From contig VGTJ01000011.1 in the NCBI GenBank assembly GCA_016874775.1, forward strand, positions 1 through 55,893: DNA of 55,893 nt. The letters are read 5' to 3'. Shown piece after piece: positions 17,037-25,688 of the stretch (positions are counted from its first letter, which is position 1; each line of letters starts with the position of its first letter). The position numbers and the translations under genes were made by a program. The DNA comes from Deltaproteobacteria bacterium (GTDB taxonomy: Bacteria > Desulfobacterota > Binatia > Bin18). The notes under the pieces were generated by a model. It was given only the letters and a program-made list of their open reading frames with translations. It did no database searches and was not told the DNA's origin.

Positions 17037-18116
17037 GTGGAACCTCTTGTGCTGATTGCCCCGCGTCCTCCTGGAGGACTCACCCTTCCCGCGCTACGTG
17101 AGCAGGTCTTGCACCACGCTTCGTCTGGGTCACAAGTGGTGTTGAATCTACACGAATACACAACGATGACGAGCCTTGAAGCAGCAACGCTGCTGCGGCT
17201 CGTTATCGAAGGGCGCGAACAAGGAGTCGACATACGCTTCACCCAGGTGTCACAACACGCTCGACAAGCATTCACTGGTCTCGAAGCCGGACTCCTCAAA
17301 GAGGCCGCGCCAACCGCAGAAGACCTGTCTCCGGTTGAAGAAGTTGGAGAACAGACCTTGGAGTTGGTTGCAACAGGGCGACAAATACTTGAAATCGTCG
17401 GTGAAATCGCGCACGGTCTCTTCGTCGCCCCCTGGCGTGGCAAAGGGATAAAATGGCATCGTACCAGTGAACAAATCGTGAAAATCGGCGTGGAAGGTGT
17501 GCCAATTGTGACCTTTCTGTCGTTTTTGATTGGGGCAGTCCTGGCACTCAACGCGGCAAGCCAACTTCGTCAATTCGGAGCGGCTATCTACATTGCCAAT
17601 CTCGTTGGTGTCTCAATGTCGCGAGAAATGGCGCCACTGATTACCGCAATCATCGTTGCAGGTCGGAGTGGCTCGGCCATTACCGCCGAACTCGGCACCA
17701 TGGTGGTGTCGGAAGAAGTTGATGCCATGCGTACGATGGCACTCAGTCCAAGCCGCTTTCTCCTCGTTCCTCGCATGCTCGCCTTACTCGCTGCGGTACC
17801 ATGCCTCACGGTGCTCTCGAACCTGGCAGGAATTTTTGGTGGGTACTGGGTCGGGGTCATCGTGCTGGGCCTGGGAAGTCGGAACTACGTGCAGCAAACC
17901 GCGCAATCCCTGCTCATCAGCGATCTCGTGACTGGTATGGTGAAAAGCCTCGTGTTTGCCCTGCTCATTGGTCTTGTCTCTTGCTACCGTGGATTCTATG
18001 TCCGCGGTGGCGCTGAGGGGGTAGGAACAAACACGACGGCGTCAGTCGTTACATCCATCGTTCTCTGTATTCTTGCCGATGCGGTCTTTACGACAATCTT
18101 TTTCTACGTAGGATAA
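17037..18116 (+). CDS. mlaE: MlaE-type lipid ABC transporter permease with N-terminal STAS domain
   Basis: 359 residues from a GTG; the ribosome site (AAAGGAAG) is rather distant, so the start is uncertain. Residues 1-110 resemble a STAS domain (VVLNLHEYTTMTSLEAATLLRLV, like MlaB), fused to the MlaE permease. The permease part has about five membrane helices and the family core MSREMAPLITAIIVAGRSGSAITAELGTM (residues about 198-226), with EEVDAMRTM after it. In the Mla system the permease moves phospholipids between the inner membrane and MlaD. In E. coli the STAS subunit MlaB is separate; here it appears to be built in, a fusion known in other bacteria. First gene of the mlaE-F-D-lipoprotein operon; 4 bases before mlaF. 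Confidence 0.9.
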   Translation: MEPLVLIAPRPPGGLTLPALREQVLHHASSGSQVVLNLHEYTTMTSLEAATLLRLVIEGREQGVDIRFTQVSQHARQAFTGLEAGLLKEAAPTAEDLSPVEEVGEQTLELVATGRQILEIVGEIAHGLFVAPWRGKGIKWHRTSEQIVKIGVEGVPIVTFLSFLIGAVLALNAASQLRQFGAAIYIANLVGVSMSREMAPLITAIIVAGRSGSAITAELGTMVVSEEVDAMRTMALSPSRFLLVPRMLALLAAVPCLTVLSNLAGIFGGYWVGVIVLGLGSRNYVQQTAQSLLISDLVTGMVKSLVFALLIGLVSCYRGFYVRGGAEGVGTNTTASVVTSIVLCILADAVFTTIFFYVG

Positions 18117-18120
18117 GCAG

Positions 18121-18927
18121 ATGGCGACAGGGCCGGAGGCTTTCCCCTATGTCCAAGTAGAGCATTTGGTAGCTCGCTATGGAACTCGTACGATTCTCGA
18201 TGATGTTTCGATGACCGCGGATCGTGGAGAGATCACCGTGATTCTCGGCGGCAGCGGCTGTGGCAAGAGCACCCTCCTTCGCCATATCGTCGGACTCCTC
18301 ACTCCCGCTTCCGGACGCGTGCTCATCAATGGCGAGGACTTTCATCGCGCCTCAGAAGATAAGCAAGAGGCAATTCTCCGTAACATCGGCATGTCTTTTC
18401 AAGCTGGAGCCCTATTTAACTCAATGTCACTAGAAGACAATGTTGCGCTCCCCATCGTCGAACATGCCGGGGCAGACCAGGCCACAGCCCGCATGCTGGC
18501 ACGCATGAAGCTTTCTTTGGTAGGGCTGGAACGCGCAGCTCACCTCTTACCTTCTGAAATTAGCGGCGGCATGAAGAAACGTGCAGCCGTAGCCCGTGCG
18601 CTGGCTCTTGATCCGGCGTTGCTGTTATTCGACGAACTGTCAGCCGGACTGGATCCCGTCACCGCACGGGAGATCGATGAACTGGTTATCCGGCTGAAAG
18701 CACAGTTAGGGGTTACGATTCTCATTGTGACCCACGAACTCAGTAGCATTCAAATGATTGCCGACCAGGCTATCATGCTCCATGCAGGCAAGGTTATTGC
18801 CGCTGGTACACTGGCTGAGGTCCGGGCGTTGGATGACCCACAGGTACGCGCATTTTTCGATCGCCAGCCGCGTCCCCTGACCATGGAACGCGGGCTGCTT
18901 GATACCCTGCTCGTTGAGGGAGGCTAA
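18121..18927 (+). CDS. mlaF: MlaF-type lipid ABC transporter ATPase
   Basis: 268 residues, the usual length. Walker A is GGSGCGKST near residue 44. The Q-loop is in SFQAGALFNSMS, typical of MlaF. The signature is EISGGMKKRAAVARA, with the Mla-specific SGGM-KR form. Walker B is LLLFDELSAGLDPV and the H-loop is VTHE. It hydrolyses ATP at the cytoplasmic face of MlaE. It starts four bases after mlaE and ends one base before mlaD, clearly the same transcript. Confidence 0.95.
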   Translation: MATGPEAFPYVQVEHLVARYGTRTILDDVSMTADRGEITVILGGSGCGKSTLLRHIVGLLTPASGRVLINGEDFHRASEDKQEAILRNIGMSFQAGALFNSMSLEDNVALPIVEHAGADQATARMLARMKLSLVGLERAAHLLPSEISGGMKKRAAVARALALDPALLLFDELSAGLDPVTAREIDELVIRLKAQLGVTILIVTHELSSIQMIADQAIMLHAGKVIAAGTLAEVRALDDPQVRAFFDRQPRPLTMERGLLDTLLVEGG

Positions 18928-18928
18928 T

Positions 18929-19906
18929 ATGGGAAAAACCCGTCTCAAAGTAGGTATATTTGTCACTGTGAGTTTCTTTATCTTGGCCGCCGCCGTACTC
19001 TGGCTTGCTGGCTCACGGTTTTTTCGCCCGGTGGATAATTACCACATCTTCTTTCACCAATCAGTCAGTGGTCTCTTGCCAGGAGCAGCAGTGGAATATC
19101 TTGGGGTAACCGTCGGTAAGGTCGAAGGGGTACACTTGACCCACGAAACTCCACCGCGTGCTGCAGTCACCATTGCGTTGGAGCCAGGAACACCGATCCG
19201 CACCGATACGAGCGCGCACCTGATCGGCTCCCTCGTGACCGGTATTCGCTTTGTCGAACTCACTGGCGGTTCAGCAGAAGCGCCACCGCTCGAATTCGGC
19301 GGCACGATCCCTGTGAGCACTGGGGAATTTGAACAGTTTCGTGATCAAGCAAGTGAGATCGCAACGCATCTTCTGTTGACGCTTCAGCGCATCGAGCAAG
19401 ATCTTCTCAACGATGAGAACCGAGCAGCGTTTTCTTCTTTTCTCCGCAATGCATCGCACCTCTCGGAAACTCTCAGCACTTCGCTGGACGATGTCTCCAC
19501 CCCAGCCACGCGCGCCTCACTCAAAGCGATGGTCAACAACCTGGCTCAGGCAGCCGCGGGCATTAAAAGTGCAACCGAAGCGATTAACGATATTCGTAGC
19601 GATATTTACAACGAAGGGCGTGCAACCATCGCGCAGATTCGCCAAACTGCAGCCGTAACCGCCAAACTCGCCGGTGAAACGCGGGAGGTTGTCCAGCATG
19701 CCGCTAGCCTTACCAAGCATGCGGACCAACTCGTGATGCGGTTTGACGGCGTTGTGGCGGACAACAACAAAGAGCTTAATCAGCTATTGGTAAACCTGTC
19801 TGCGACTTCTCGTCACTTGAAAGAAACGATTAACACACTCAAAGACGATCCTTCAGAACTCGTGTGGGGAAGAAACATACCGGAGAAAGAGATTCCAGAC
19901 AAATGA
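18929..19906 (+). CDS. mlaD: MlaD-type MCE-domain lipid-binding protein
   Basis: 325 residues from the ATG at 18929, chosen for GAGGGAGG five bases upstream. One N-terminal membrane helix (VGIFVTVSFFILAAAVLWLAG) anchors a periplasmic MCE domain (about 45-125: VSGLLPGAAVEYLGVTVGKV and HLIGSLVTGIRFVELTGG). A long helical tail follows, rich in Ala, Asn and Thr. MCE domains form hexameric rings that pass lipids through the periplasm. The tail is longer than in E. coli MlaD and similar to MCE proteins of the PqiB/Mce type, which may form a needle. The stop overlaps the next start (ATGA). Confidence 0.93.
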   Translation: MGKTRLKVGIFVTVSFFILAAAVLWLAGSRFFRPVDNYHIFFHQSVSGLLPGAAVEYLGVTVGKVEGVHLTHETPPRAAVTIALEPGTPIRTDTSAHLIGSLVTGIRFVELTGGSAEAPPLEFGGTIPVSTGEFEQFRDQASEIATHLLLTLQRIEQDLLNDENRAAFSSFLRNASHLSETLSTSLDDVSTPATRASLKAMVNNLAQAAAGIKSATEAINDIRSDIYNEGRATIAQIRQTAAVTAKLAGETREVVQHAASLTKHADQLVMRFDGVVADNNKELNQLLVNLSATSRHLKETINTLKDDPSELVWGRNIPEKEIPDK

Positions 19907-20511
19907 ATATGCGGTTGTGGCTGACGTGGGGAGTTGCCATGTGGAGCCTGAACCTAGCGGCGTGCAGCGTAACCAAGCCACGGCCCGAGGTGCGCCACTA
20001 TACGTTAACACTTACGGTGCCCGAGGTTCCCAGTACACGTACAGTCTCACTCGTTGTCCGTTCAATCAGTGCCCGAGACCCGTACGATCAGGAGCGTATC
20101 GCGTATCGCTCGTCGCCGTACGCCTTCGACTTCTACAACTACCATCGTTGGGCATCTCCTCCTGGAGAACAAGTCACCACGTGGACACGCCGATACTTAC
20201 GCGGCAGTGGGCTGTTTGCCCAAGTCTTTCCAAGTTCAGATGCCGCCGCAGATTTTGTTCTTGACGGTGTCGTACAGCAATTCGAGGAAGTTGATAAAAC
20301 AAACACCTGGGAAGCTGCTACGAGCATAGATTTTTGGCTCGTCCGAGCTGGTGACCGCACCCCGGTGTGGTTCCAGTCGTATTCTGCCACGCAGCAAGCA
20401 GCGAAACGCAATCCTGAAGCTATCGCCGAAGCGATGAGTCGCAGTCTTGAGAACATCCTTGCTCGGCTGGTCACTGACCTCACGCCAGTGGTCGTGCCGC
20501 GAGCGCCGTGA
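19903..20511 (+). CDS. ABC-type transport auxiliary lipoprotein (PqiC-like)
   Basis: 202 residues from the ATG at 19903, which overlaps the mlaD stop (ATGA); a second ATG two codons later is possible. A signal peptide ends in a lipobox LNLAAC. The mature part has the ABC_trans_aux pattern: HYTLTL near the start, VRSISARDPYDQERIAYRSSPYAFDFYNYHRWASPPGEQ split over two strands, then LFAQVFPSSDAAADFVLDG. These lipoproteins sit in the outer membrane and pair with MCE transporters, as PqiC does with PqiB. Its place at the end of the mla operon supports that role here. Confidence 0.88.
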   Translation: MNMRLWLTWGVAMWSLNLAACSVTKPRPEVRHYTLTLTVPEVPSTRTVSLVVRSISARDPYDQERIAYRSSPYAFDFYNYHRWASPPGEQVTTWTRRYLRGSGLFAQVFPSSDAAADFVLDGVVQQFEEVDKTNTWEAATSIDFWLVRAGDRTPVWFQSYSATQQAAKRNPEAIAEAMSRSLENILARLVTDLTPVVVPRAP

Positions 20512-20566
20512 TAGAAGACCCCATGAAGCAATGACCTAAGCGCGCATCAACAAGGAGAGTTTTTTC

Positions 20567-21718
20567 ATGACAGTCACTGAGCGTATGCCTTTTCCTGGTG
20601 TCATCGATGCAGATGGCCATATTCTCGAACCCCCAGACCTCTGGGAACGATATTCAGAACCAAAGTACCGTGACCGCGCGATTCGTATCAAAGTCGATGA
20701 CCGTGGCCTGGAGTACCTTGAACTCGACGGACGTAAGTCGAAACTCAGTTCGCACGGGACTCTTGGATTCCTCGGCGGTATGGGAAAAACGGCAAAAGAG
20801 ACCATCCCATCGCCAGAGCGCACGTATGTTCGTGGCGCACCGTTTGGGTCAATGGACGCCGCCGAACGGTTGCAACTCCTTGATCAAGAGGGAACAGACA
20901 AAGCCCTTCTCTATCCGACCCTCGGCATCTTATGGGAGGCTGAGGTTGAAGACCCAGAAATTTCTTCTGCCTATTGTCGTGCCTACAACCGATGGATTCT
21001 CGAGTTCTGCAAAGGTACCAAAGGACGGTTACTCCCTATCGCTCACCTCTCTCTTGGTGATGTCGATGAGGCGGTACGCGAACTCGAACGAACCGTCAAA
21101 GAAGGCGCCATCGGCGGGTTTGTCGCTCCGTTTACCATTACCAAGAAACCTCACGGGCATCCGGATCATGACGCGTTGTGGGCTAAGGCGCAAGAATTAG
21201 ACGTACCGATCGCCATTCATCCAACCCTTGAGCCAGTTGCCACCAATCCACACCTCCGCTTTAAAGACATGGGCCACAAAACTGGCTGGTACTACAACGT
21301 CTTTGCCGGATTTGGTTCGCAGATGGCTTTTACCACCTTTTTTCAATATGGCGTGTTTGACCGTTTCCCACAGTTAAAGCTTGTGGTGTTAGAAAGCGGC
21401 GCAGGTTGGGTTGGCTTCTGGATTGACCGCATGGATGCATTTTACAAAGTGCCGGTCGGCGCCTCATGTAAGCTCAAAGAGCTGCCCAGCACCTATTTGC
21501 GTCGCCAGTGTTGGATCTCCGCTGATCCTGACGAACGAGCGCTCTCTCTGTTAGTTGATTATATTGGCACGGATCGCCTCATGTGGGCTACGGATTACCC
21601 ACACCCAGATCACGGCGGACACTATGTTCGCGAGCTGAAGGAAATGCTTGCGCCACTTTCACCCTCTGTACAAAAGCAAATTGCGGGTGAGAATGTAAAG
21701 AAGCTGTATAAAATCTGA
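20567..21718 (+). CDS. Amidohydrolase-family metal-dependent hydrolase (ACMSD-like)
   Basis: 383 residues. The opening VIDADGHILEPPDLWERY has the D-x-D/H metal motif of the amidohydrolase_2 group, in which the usual DxHxH has become DADGH. Later landmarks are FVAPFTITKKPHGHPDHDALW, IAIHPTLEP (metal His), VVLESGAGWVGFWIDRMD and MWATDYPHPDHGG (catalytic Asp). Relatives include aminocarboxymuconate-semialdehyde decarboxylase and many catabolic hydrolases or decarboxylases in soil bacteria. The substrate cannot be read from sequence. AAGGAG lies nine bases before the ATG. It follows the mla operon by 55 bases on the same strand but has its own ribosome site and different chemistry. Confidence 0.88.
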   Translation: MTVTERMPFPGVIDADGHILEPPDLWERYSEPKYRDRAIRIKVDDRGLEYLELDGRKSKLSSHGTLGFLGGMGKTAKETIPSPERTYVRGAPFGSMDAAERLQLLDQEGTDKALLYPTLGILWEAEVEDPEISSAYCRAYNRWILEFCKGTKGRLLPIAHLSLGDVDEAVRELERTVKEGAIGGFVAPFTITKKPHGHPDHDALWAKAQELDVPIAIHPTLEPVATNPHLRFKDMGHKTGWYYNVFAGFGSQMAFTTFFQYGVFDRFPQLKLVVLESGAGWVGFWIDRMDAFYKVPVGASCKLKELPSTYLRRQCWISADPDERALSLLVDYIGTDRLMWATDYPHPDHGGHYVRELKEMLAPLSPSVQKQIAGENVKKLYKI

Positions 21719-21997
21719 TTGTCTTCAGTGCTGGGGACACGACGCATCGTGCCCCTCGCTTCCCTACCGTATTCCCTCCTTCAACGGCCTCACCTGCATC
21801 GCTACTCCTTACATTTCTGTGCTTTGCAAAAAAGCAACGAAAATTCGTCATCCTCACGATAATTTCTAAAGGAATACTTCCACTTGACGATAAACACATT
21901 AGTCGCCGCTCAACCAGGAGAGAACCACTGACTTCCCAGTTGGAGGCCTCAGGACATCGGAAGAGCGGGAGATTGAAATGTTGTTGAGGAGGATGCA

Positions 21998-22237
21998 ATG
22001 CAGTACCAGTGTCCGAGATGTGGAAACACCAAGCAGTTTGTCCAATACCAATGGCAATTACGGAAGCTTGCCGTTGATGGCGACGGAGCGTCCCTGACGC
22101 CAGACGAGGTCTGTGCCAATGACGTCGTAGCGGCGATTGCCTGTAGCAAATGTAACACACATGTCCGAGACTTCGGCGTTGATATCAACATTCGCTTTCC
22201 CTATGGCACTGGGCCGCTCGATCCGGAAGCACTCTAG
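21998..22237 (+). CDS. Small zinc-ribbon protein
   Basis: 79 residues. CPRCGN near the N-terminus and CSKCNTHV near residue 49 form a four-Cys zinc ribbon. A GAGGAG sits six bases before the ATG. The rest is hydrophilic, with no membrane segment. Such small ribbons bind zinc and may be regulators or rubredoxin-like; no specific family is recognised. It is followed by a tiny membrane protein gene after 36 bases. Confidence 0.7.
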   Translation: MQYQCPRCGNTKQFVQYQWQLRKLAVDGDGASLTPDEVCANDVVAAIACSKCNTHVRDFGVDINIRFPYGTGPLDPEAL

Positions 22238-22273
22238 CTCGACGACAGTCGCAACCGCATACAGGAGAATTCT

Positions 22274-22423
22274 ATGCTCTCATATTTATTGCTTGGCACT
22301 ATTACCGGCCTCGTGGTCGCACTCATCCTCGGCATGTTGCCCCGAATGCGCCCCGTGCGGGCGCCTATCTCTCGACCACAGCACGGATTTTCACAAGGTT
22401 CAGAATTTCCACCTCGTCAGTAA
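22274..22423 (+). CDS. 49-residue single-helix membrane protein
   Basis: A short frame beginning MLSYLLLGTITGLVVALILG, one clear membrane helix, followed by a basic, Pro-rich tail (RMRPVRAPISRPQHG) ending at TAA 22421. AGGAG lies six bases before the ATG, which makes translation likely. The positive tail predicts a cytosolic C-terminus. Function unknown; it is probably co-transcribed with the zinc-ribbon gene upstream. Confidence 0.5.
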   Translation: MLSYLLLGTITGLVVALILGMLPRMRPVRAPISRPQHGFSQGSEFPPRQ

Positions 22424-22508
22424 CACGGTGAGGGAACTTTTCTGCAACTGAACCGTTCTCCTCTCTAGAATCCGCCAGACAGGCAGATACATGAAGGAGG
22501 TAGATGAT

Positions 22509-22835
22509 ATGTTGCATCGCTTGAGTTCAGTTGTTCTTGCGAGTACCCTCGCCGCGGTAACCCTGCTAACTGTTCCTGCTCTCAGCTTCGCGGGGCCAAG
22601 ACATACTCCGGGCTGGCGTACGCATCACCAGCAAGCACGGATTTATCAAGGCGTGAGACAAGGCCAAATCGGTCCTCGTGAGTATCGGCATTTGGAACGC
22701 CAACAATGGCGGACAAATCGCATGCGGCATCGCTTCCGCCACAACGACGGTTCCATCGGACCACGGGAACGGGCCCGGCTCCAGCATCGCCTCAATCACA
22801 CCAGTCGCAGCATTTATCGTGCGCGTCACAATTAG
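22509..22835 (+). CDS. Small secreted basic protein with repeated GPRE-R-L motif
   Basis: 108 residues from the ATG at 22509; AAGGAGG at 22493-22499 lies nine bases before it and overlaps an alternative ATG at 22491. A signal peptide (VVLASTLAAVTLLTVPALSFA) precedes a mature chain rich in Arg, His and Gln. Two similar halves, QGQIGPREYRHLERQQ and DGSIGPRERARLQHRL, are followed by SRSIYRARHN. Proteins with this G-x-(I/L)-(G/T/S)-P-x-E-x-x-R-L repeat and an IYRxKH ending are common and unnamed in Proteobacteria; the loop resembles an EF-hand-like or heavy-metal-sensor helix pair. Function unknown. Confidence 0.75.
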   Translation: MLHRLSSVVLASTLAAVTLLTVPALSFAGPRHTPGWRTHHQQARIYQGVRQGQIGPREYRHLERQQWRTNRMRHRFRHNDGSIGPRERARLQHRLNHTSRSIYRARHN

Positions 22836-22842
22836 ATCTTGC

Positions 22843-22868
22843 GTAGGGTGGGCCAAAACCCACCCTAC
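22843..22868. terminator. Hairpin between convergent genes
   Basis: A perfect 10-bp stem (GTAGGGTGGG / CCCACCCTAC) with loop CCAAAA sits between the end of the secreted-protein gene and the end of the minus-strand GTPase gene. It has no T-run. GTAGGGTGGG palindromes are also common dispersed repeats. Confidence 0.55.
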
Positions 22869-22870
22869 CA

Positions 22871-24451
22871 CTACACTCTCACATACTTCTTCAATACTTC
22901 TTCACCGAGCTGCCACAAAAACCGTCCAGTCGCACGAGCCTGACGCCCTAACAACGACCATTGCTCTTGTTGACGGAGAGTCTTCAGGCTACGCAGCAGC
23001 AATGTTCGCTTAGCTTCCGGAAGAATCTCCACCAATAATGGCACCAGCGCCTCGTCAACGTTGTACACACGGTCAGGGAGTAAACAGACAGGCACAACCA
23101 GTTCAGGATCAAGTGCAAGATCAGCAGCAACAGCAGTCATTGCCGCACGAATCGTATGGGCTTTGGCAGCATCTGGAACCGCAACGTTATAGGGAGGGTC
23201 CCACTCTCGCACCGGGCGCAGGAGGTCAGTATGCGAAAGGACAGCGAGAACGAATGGGGGACGGAGTTCAGGGTGGACAGCAAAGTGTCGATCAATGAGA
23301 GAAAGTAACCGCCGGTCAGCATCGCGTGCAGCACTCACCGCCGAGAGAACCAAGAGTAACACATCTGATCGTTGCACTTCCTCCAATGATTCATCGAAAC
23401 GAGCTTGGGGAACGGTCGCATCCTCATAGCCACCCATGTCGGACATAATCACCTTGCCACCTAACTCGTGGCGATCGAGCACATAGGGAGTCACCTGTGC
23501 AGTCGTTGGCACTACGTCGGTCGCAACACGCAGTTCACCAAACAACGCATTCACTAGACTCGACTTCCCTGCTTTCGCCTGCCCAAGCACCAAGATGCGA
23601 AGGGGTTCAGACGAGTGCTGGTCGGCAGTCAGGAGCGTCGCACTGTCTGGCGATAGCGGAAGTCGTCCCTCAAGACGGCGGGTCACCAGCAGTTTGCCAC
23701 TATAGAGTTCGATCGCATGGTACCCAACTCGATCAACGTACCACTTTAGGATCCATTGTCTCAGCGTTTCTTTGGTAAGGTCAAAGAGGCGATCAGTGAC
23801 GAACCACTGGAAAAGCGCATTTTGCCAATTCAGTATGGGGTAAAGCACACGATAGACATCGTAGGCGGGTTTCACTTTCTGCTGCAATCGATATCCACGT
23901 ACGGCATCACCAATGGTAATCCGATGCGCCAACGGCACCTCAGCAGTGATGGTGGCGAGGTCTCGCGCGGTTTCTTCAAGTGCACGAAACAACAACGGCA
24001 CCTGCACCGCGAGCAACGGCTCTTTGTCGTTCGGATGATAACACTGGGCAATGCGTGTGAGGATCTCTCGCCCCAGCGACCAGAACTGGTCAGTTTCTTT
24101 GAGCGTCAACTCTCCACGATCGATCTGTTCGATATATTCCTGGACTAATTTCCACGCCGCTTCATCACGCGGCGCAAGGTCAGCAGGCAACGTCGAAGAC
24201 GGCTGCGGGAGGACTGCTCCAGGAACCTGGCTCCAGCGACGAAACAAGATCAACGCAAGAGCTTGAACCGCTAAAAATCCGAGCCCTGCCCAACTCAGCC
24301 AACCGCGATCGTACAACCATAGGATACCAGCTGCAGCGAAGACCACGACTGGGATCGAGAACAAGAAACCCAGGAGCCAGAGACGCCAACCTTTGAATTG
24401 CGAATTGGCGATCGCGGATTGCGAATTATTGTCAATCTCATGACTTTTCAT
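22871..24451 (-). CDS. Membrane-anchored dynamin/Era-like GTPase
   Basis: About 526 residues from the ATG at 24451 (GGAG six bases upstream). Two membrane helices lie near residues 20-60 (WLLGFLFSIPVVVFAAAGIL and LGFLAVQALALILF). A helical region follows, then a GTPase domain: G1 GQAKAGKSS near residue 292, G2 TTAQVT, G3 DMGG, G4 SHTD. The G3 DMGG replaces the usual DxPG. Relatives include YcjX/YeeP-type and DUF697-associated GTPases acting at membranes. The N-terminal NNSQSAIANSQF is encoded by a GCGAATTGCGAATT-type intergenic repeat, so this tail may be recent. It overlaps the following GTPase gene by 14 bases; the two probably act together. Confidence 0.82.
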   Translation of the reverse strand: MKSHEIDNNSQSAIANSQFKGWRLWLLGFLFSIPVVVFAAAGILWLYDRGWLSWAGLGFLAVQALALILFRRWSQVPGAVLPQPSSTLPADLAPRDEAAWKLVQEYIEQIDRGELTLKETDQFWSLGREILTRIAQCYHPNDKEPLLAVQVPLLFRALEETARDLATITAEVPLAHRITIGDAVRGYRLQQKVKPAYDVYRVLYPILNWQNALFQWFVTDRLFDLTKETLRQWILKWYVDRVGYHAIELYSGKLLVTRRLEGRLPLSPDSATLLTADQHSSEPLRILVLGQAKAGKSSLVNALFGELRVATDVVPTTAQVTPYVLDRHELGGKVIMSDMGGYEDATVPQARFDESLEEVQRSDVLLLVLSAVSAARDADRRLLSLIDRHFAVHPELRPPFVLAVLSHTDLLRPVREWDPPYNVAVPDAAKAHTIRAAMTAVAADLALDPELVVPVCLLPDRVYNVDEALVPLLVEILPEAKRTLLLRSLKTLRQQEQWSLLGRQARATGRFLWQLGEEVLKKYVRV

Positions 24452-25688
24452 TCCGCACTCCAAGATCCGCCTGCCGTAATATGCTCATCCCTTCTGCAAG
24501 TTTGTCGTCATAAAATGACTTGATTTGCTCAGGTCGTGGCAAGTGGCCATCAAAAATCTCCTGGTAGTAGAAACAGAGTGCACAACCGAGAGCATACGTC
24601 GTTGCACCGGCGTATACACCAGCAATAGCATTGCCAAAGCCGGGAATAACTTTGAGAAGGCTACGAGCAGCCTGGCGAAAAAGCAAACCTAAGCCAACGG
24701 CTCCGGCCAGTTCAAGAAACGTCTTCACGCGCATCGGTTGCCGATAGATTGAGGCCACGGCGTGCACCATCTTAAGCTGTATCGCACTAATCACAGGCAA
24801 GTCAGCAATTGGCAATGGTGTTGCGCCGGCTGCATCAGCCAATAACGCATAGGCGAGAATGTGAGGCTGGGCCTGGCGGAAATGCAAACTCTTCAGCTCG
24901 GTTGTCAGATGAGGCAATTGTTGCAGTGTCTGATAGACCGCATGCGGATGCGCTTCTGCCAATGCTGTCAGTAGTGCCTCTCGGCCATAGAACTGCTCAG
25001 TAAACCCATCCTCGGGGAGGGTAAAATCAACCGGAACAAATTGTTTGACCGGAAGACGGTCGAATAACGCGCGTTGGAATAGTAACGCACGAACGACATC
25101 GTTGGGCAGATGAGAAGCGAACGACTCGTGTCCAAAGGGATATGGCATGACGTGGTCATGCATCTCAGGTGGATAGCCTTGATGTAAAGTCGTTTGCGCA
25201 ACGACGATCGGCCAGGTCGGTTTGTCACGGACGATCACTTCGAGAGCTGAGATGACCTGCTCAAGCGCCATATCCATCGCCTTAACCACAACTAACAACA
25301 TATGAGCCTCGTCGCGAAACGCGGCGAAGTCTTCGTGTGGGTCGTATCCCGCTTCTCCAAGGCCACGTGTATCAAGAAACACAGCCAACGGAAACTCGCG
25401 GTTTGGGAATTCGTAGCGTGAGGCCCAACGGGTACACGGCGCAAATCCCGAACCGATTTGCGCACGTTCGGCACCAGTCAAGGTGCGAATGATCGAAGTC
25501 TTCCCCGACTGCACTTTCCCTAATAGCCAGATCACCGGCGGTGGGGTCCCCTGGCGGAGACGTACAAGTGCAGCTTGAAAATCTTCCTCACTGAGGCGAG
25601 GGGAAAAAAGCTGGCGTAGCCGTTCAGTTATAATAGCGGTAGAGTCCTTCTGCGACACAGACCGGTTTATCGCTGCCTTCGACTTCAA
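24438..25688 (-). CDS. GTPase with C-terminal DUF697 domain
   Basis: About 416 residues from a TTG start that overlaps the upstream MaoC gene by 65 bases; the start is uncertain and no ATG occurs before the G1 motif. G1 is GKVQSGKTS near residue 59, G3 is DTRGLG, and the G4 position may be VVAQTTLHQ (NKxD is not kept). The C-terminal part has a DUF697-like membrane segment, AGAVGLGLLFRQAARSLL and IPGFGNAIAGVYAGATTYAL, then a tail. DUF697 GTPases attach to the inner membrane; E. coli YcjF is a DUF697 protein paired with the GTPase YcjX. The same pairing is suggested here, but neither partner has a known function. Confidence 0.82.
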   Translation of the reverse strand: MKSKAAINRSVSQKDSTAIITERLRQLFSPRLSEEDFQAALVRLRQGTPPPVIWLLGKVQSGKTSIIRTLTGAERAQIGSGFAPCTRWASRYEFPNREFPLAVFLDTRGLGEAGYDPHEDFAAFRDEAHMLLVVVKAMDMALEQVISALEVIVRDKPTWPIVVAQTTLHQGYPPEMHDHVMPYPFGHESFASHLPNDVVRALLFQRALFDRLPVKQFVPVDFTLPEDGFTEQFYGREALLTALAEAHPHAVYQTLQQLPHLTTELKSLHFRQAQPHILAYALLADAAGATPLPIADLPVISAIQLKMVHAVASIYRQPMRVKTFLELAGAVGLGLLFRQAARSLLKVIPGFGNAIAGVYAGATTYALGCALCFYYQEIFDGHLPRPEQIKSFYDDKLAEGMSILRQADLGVRNEKS

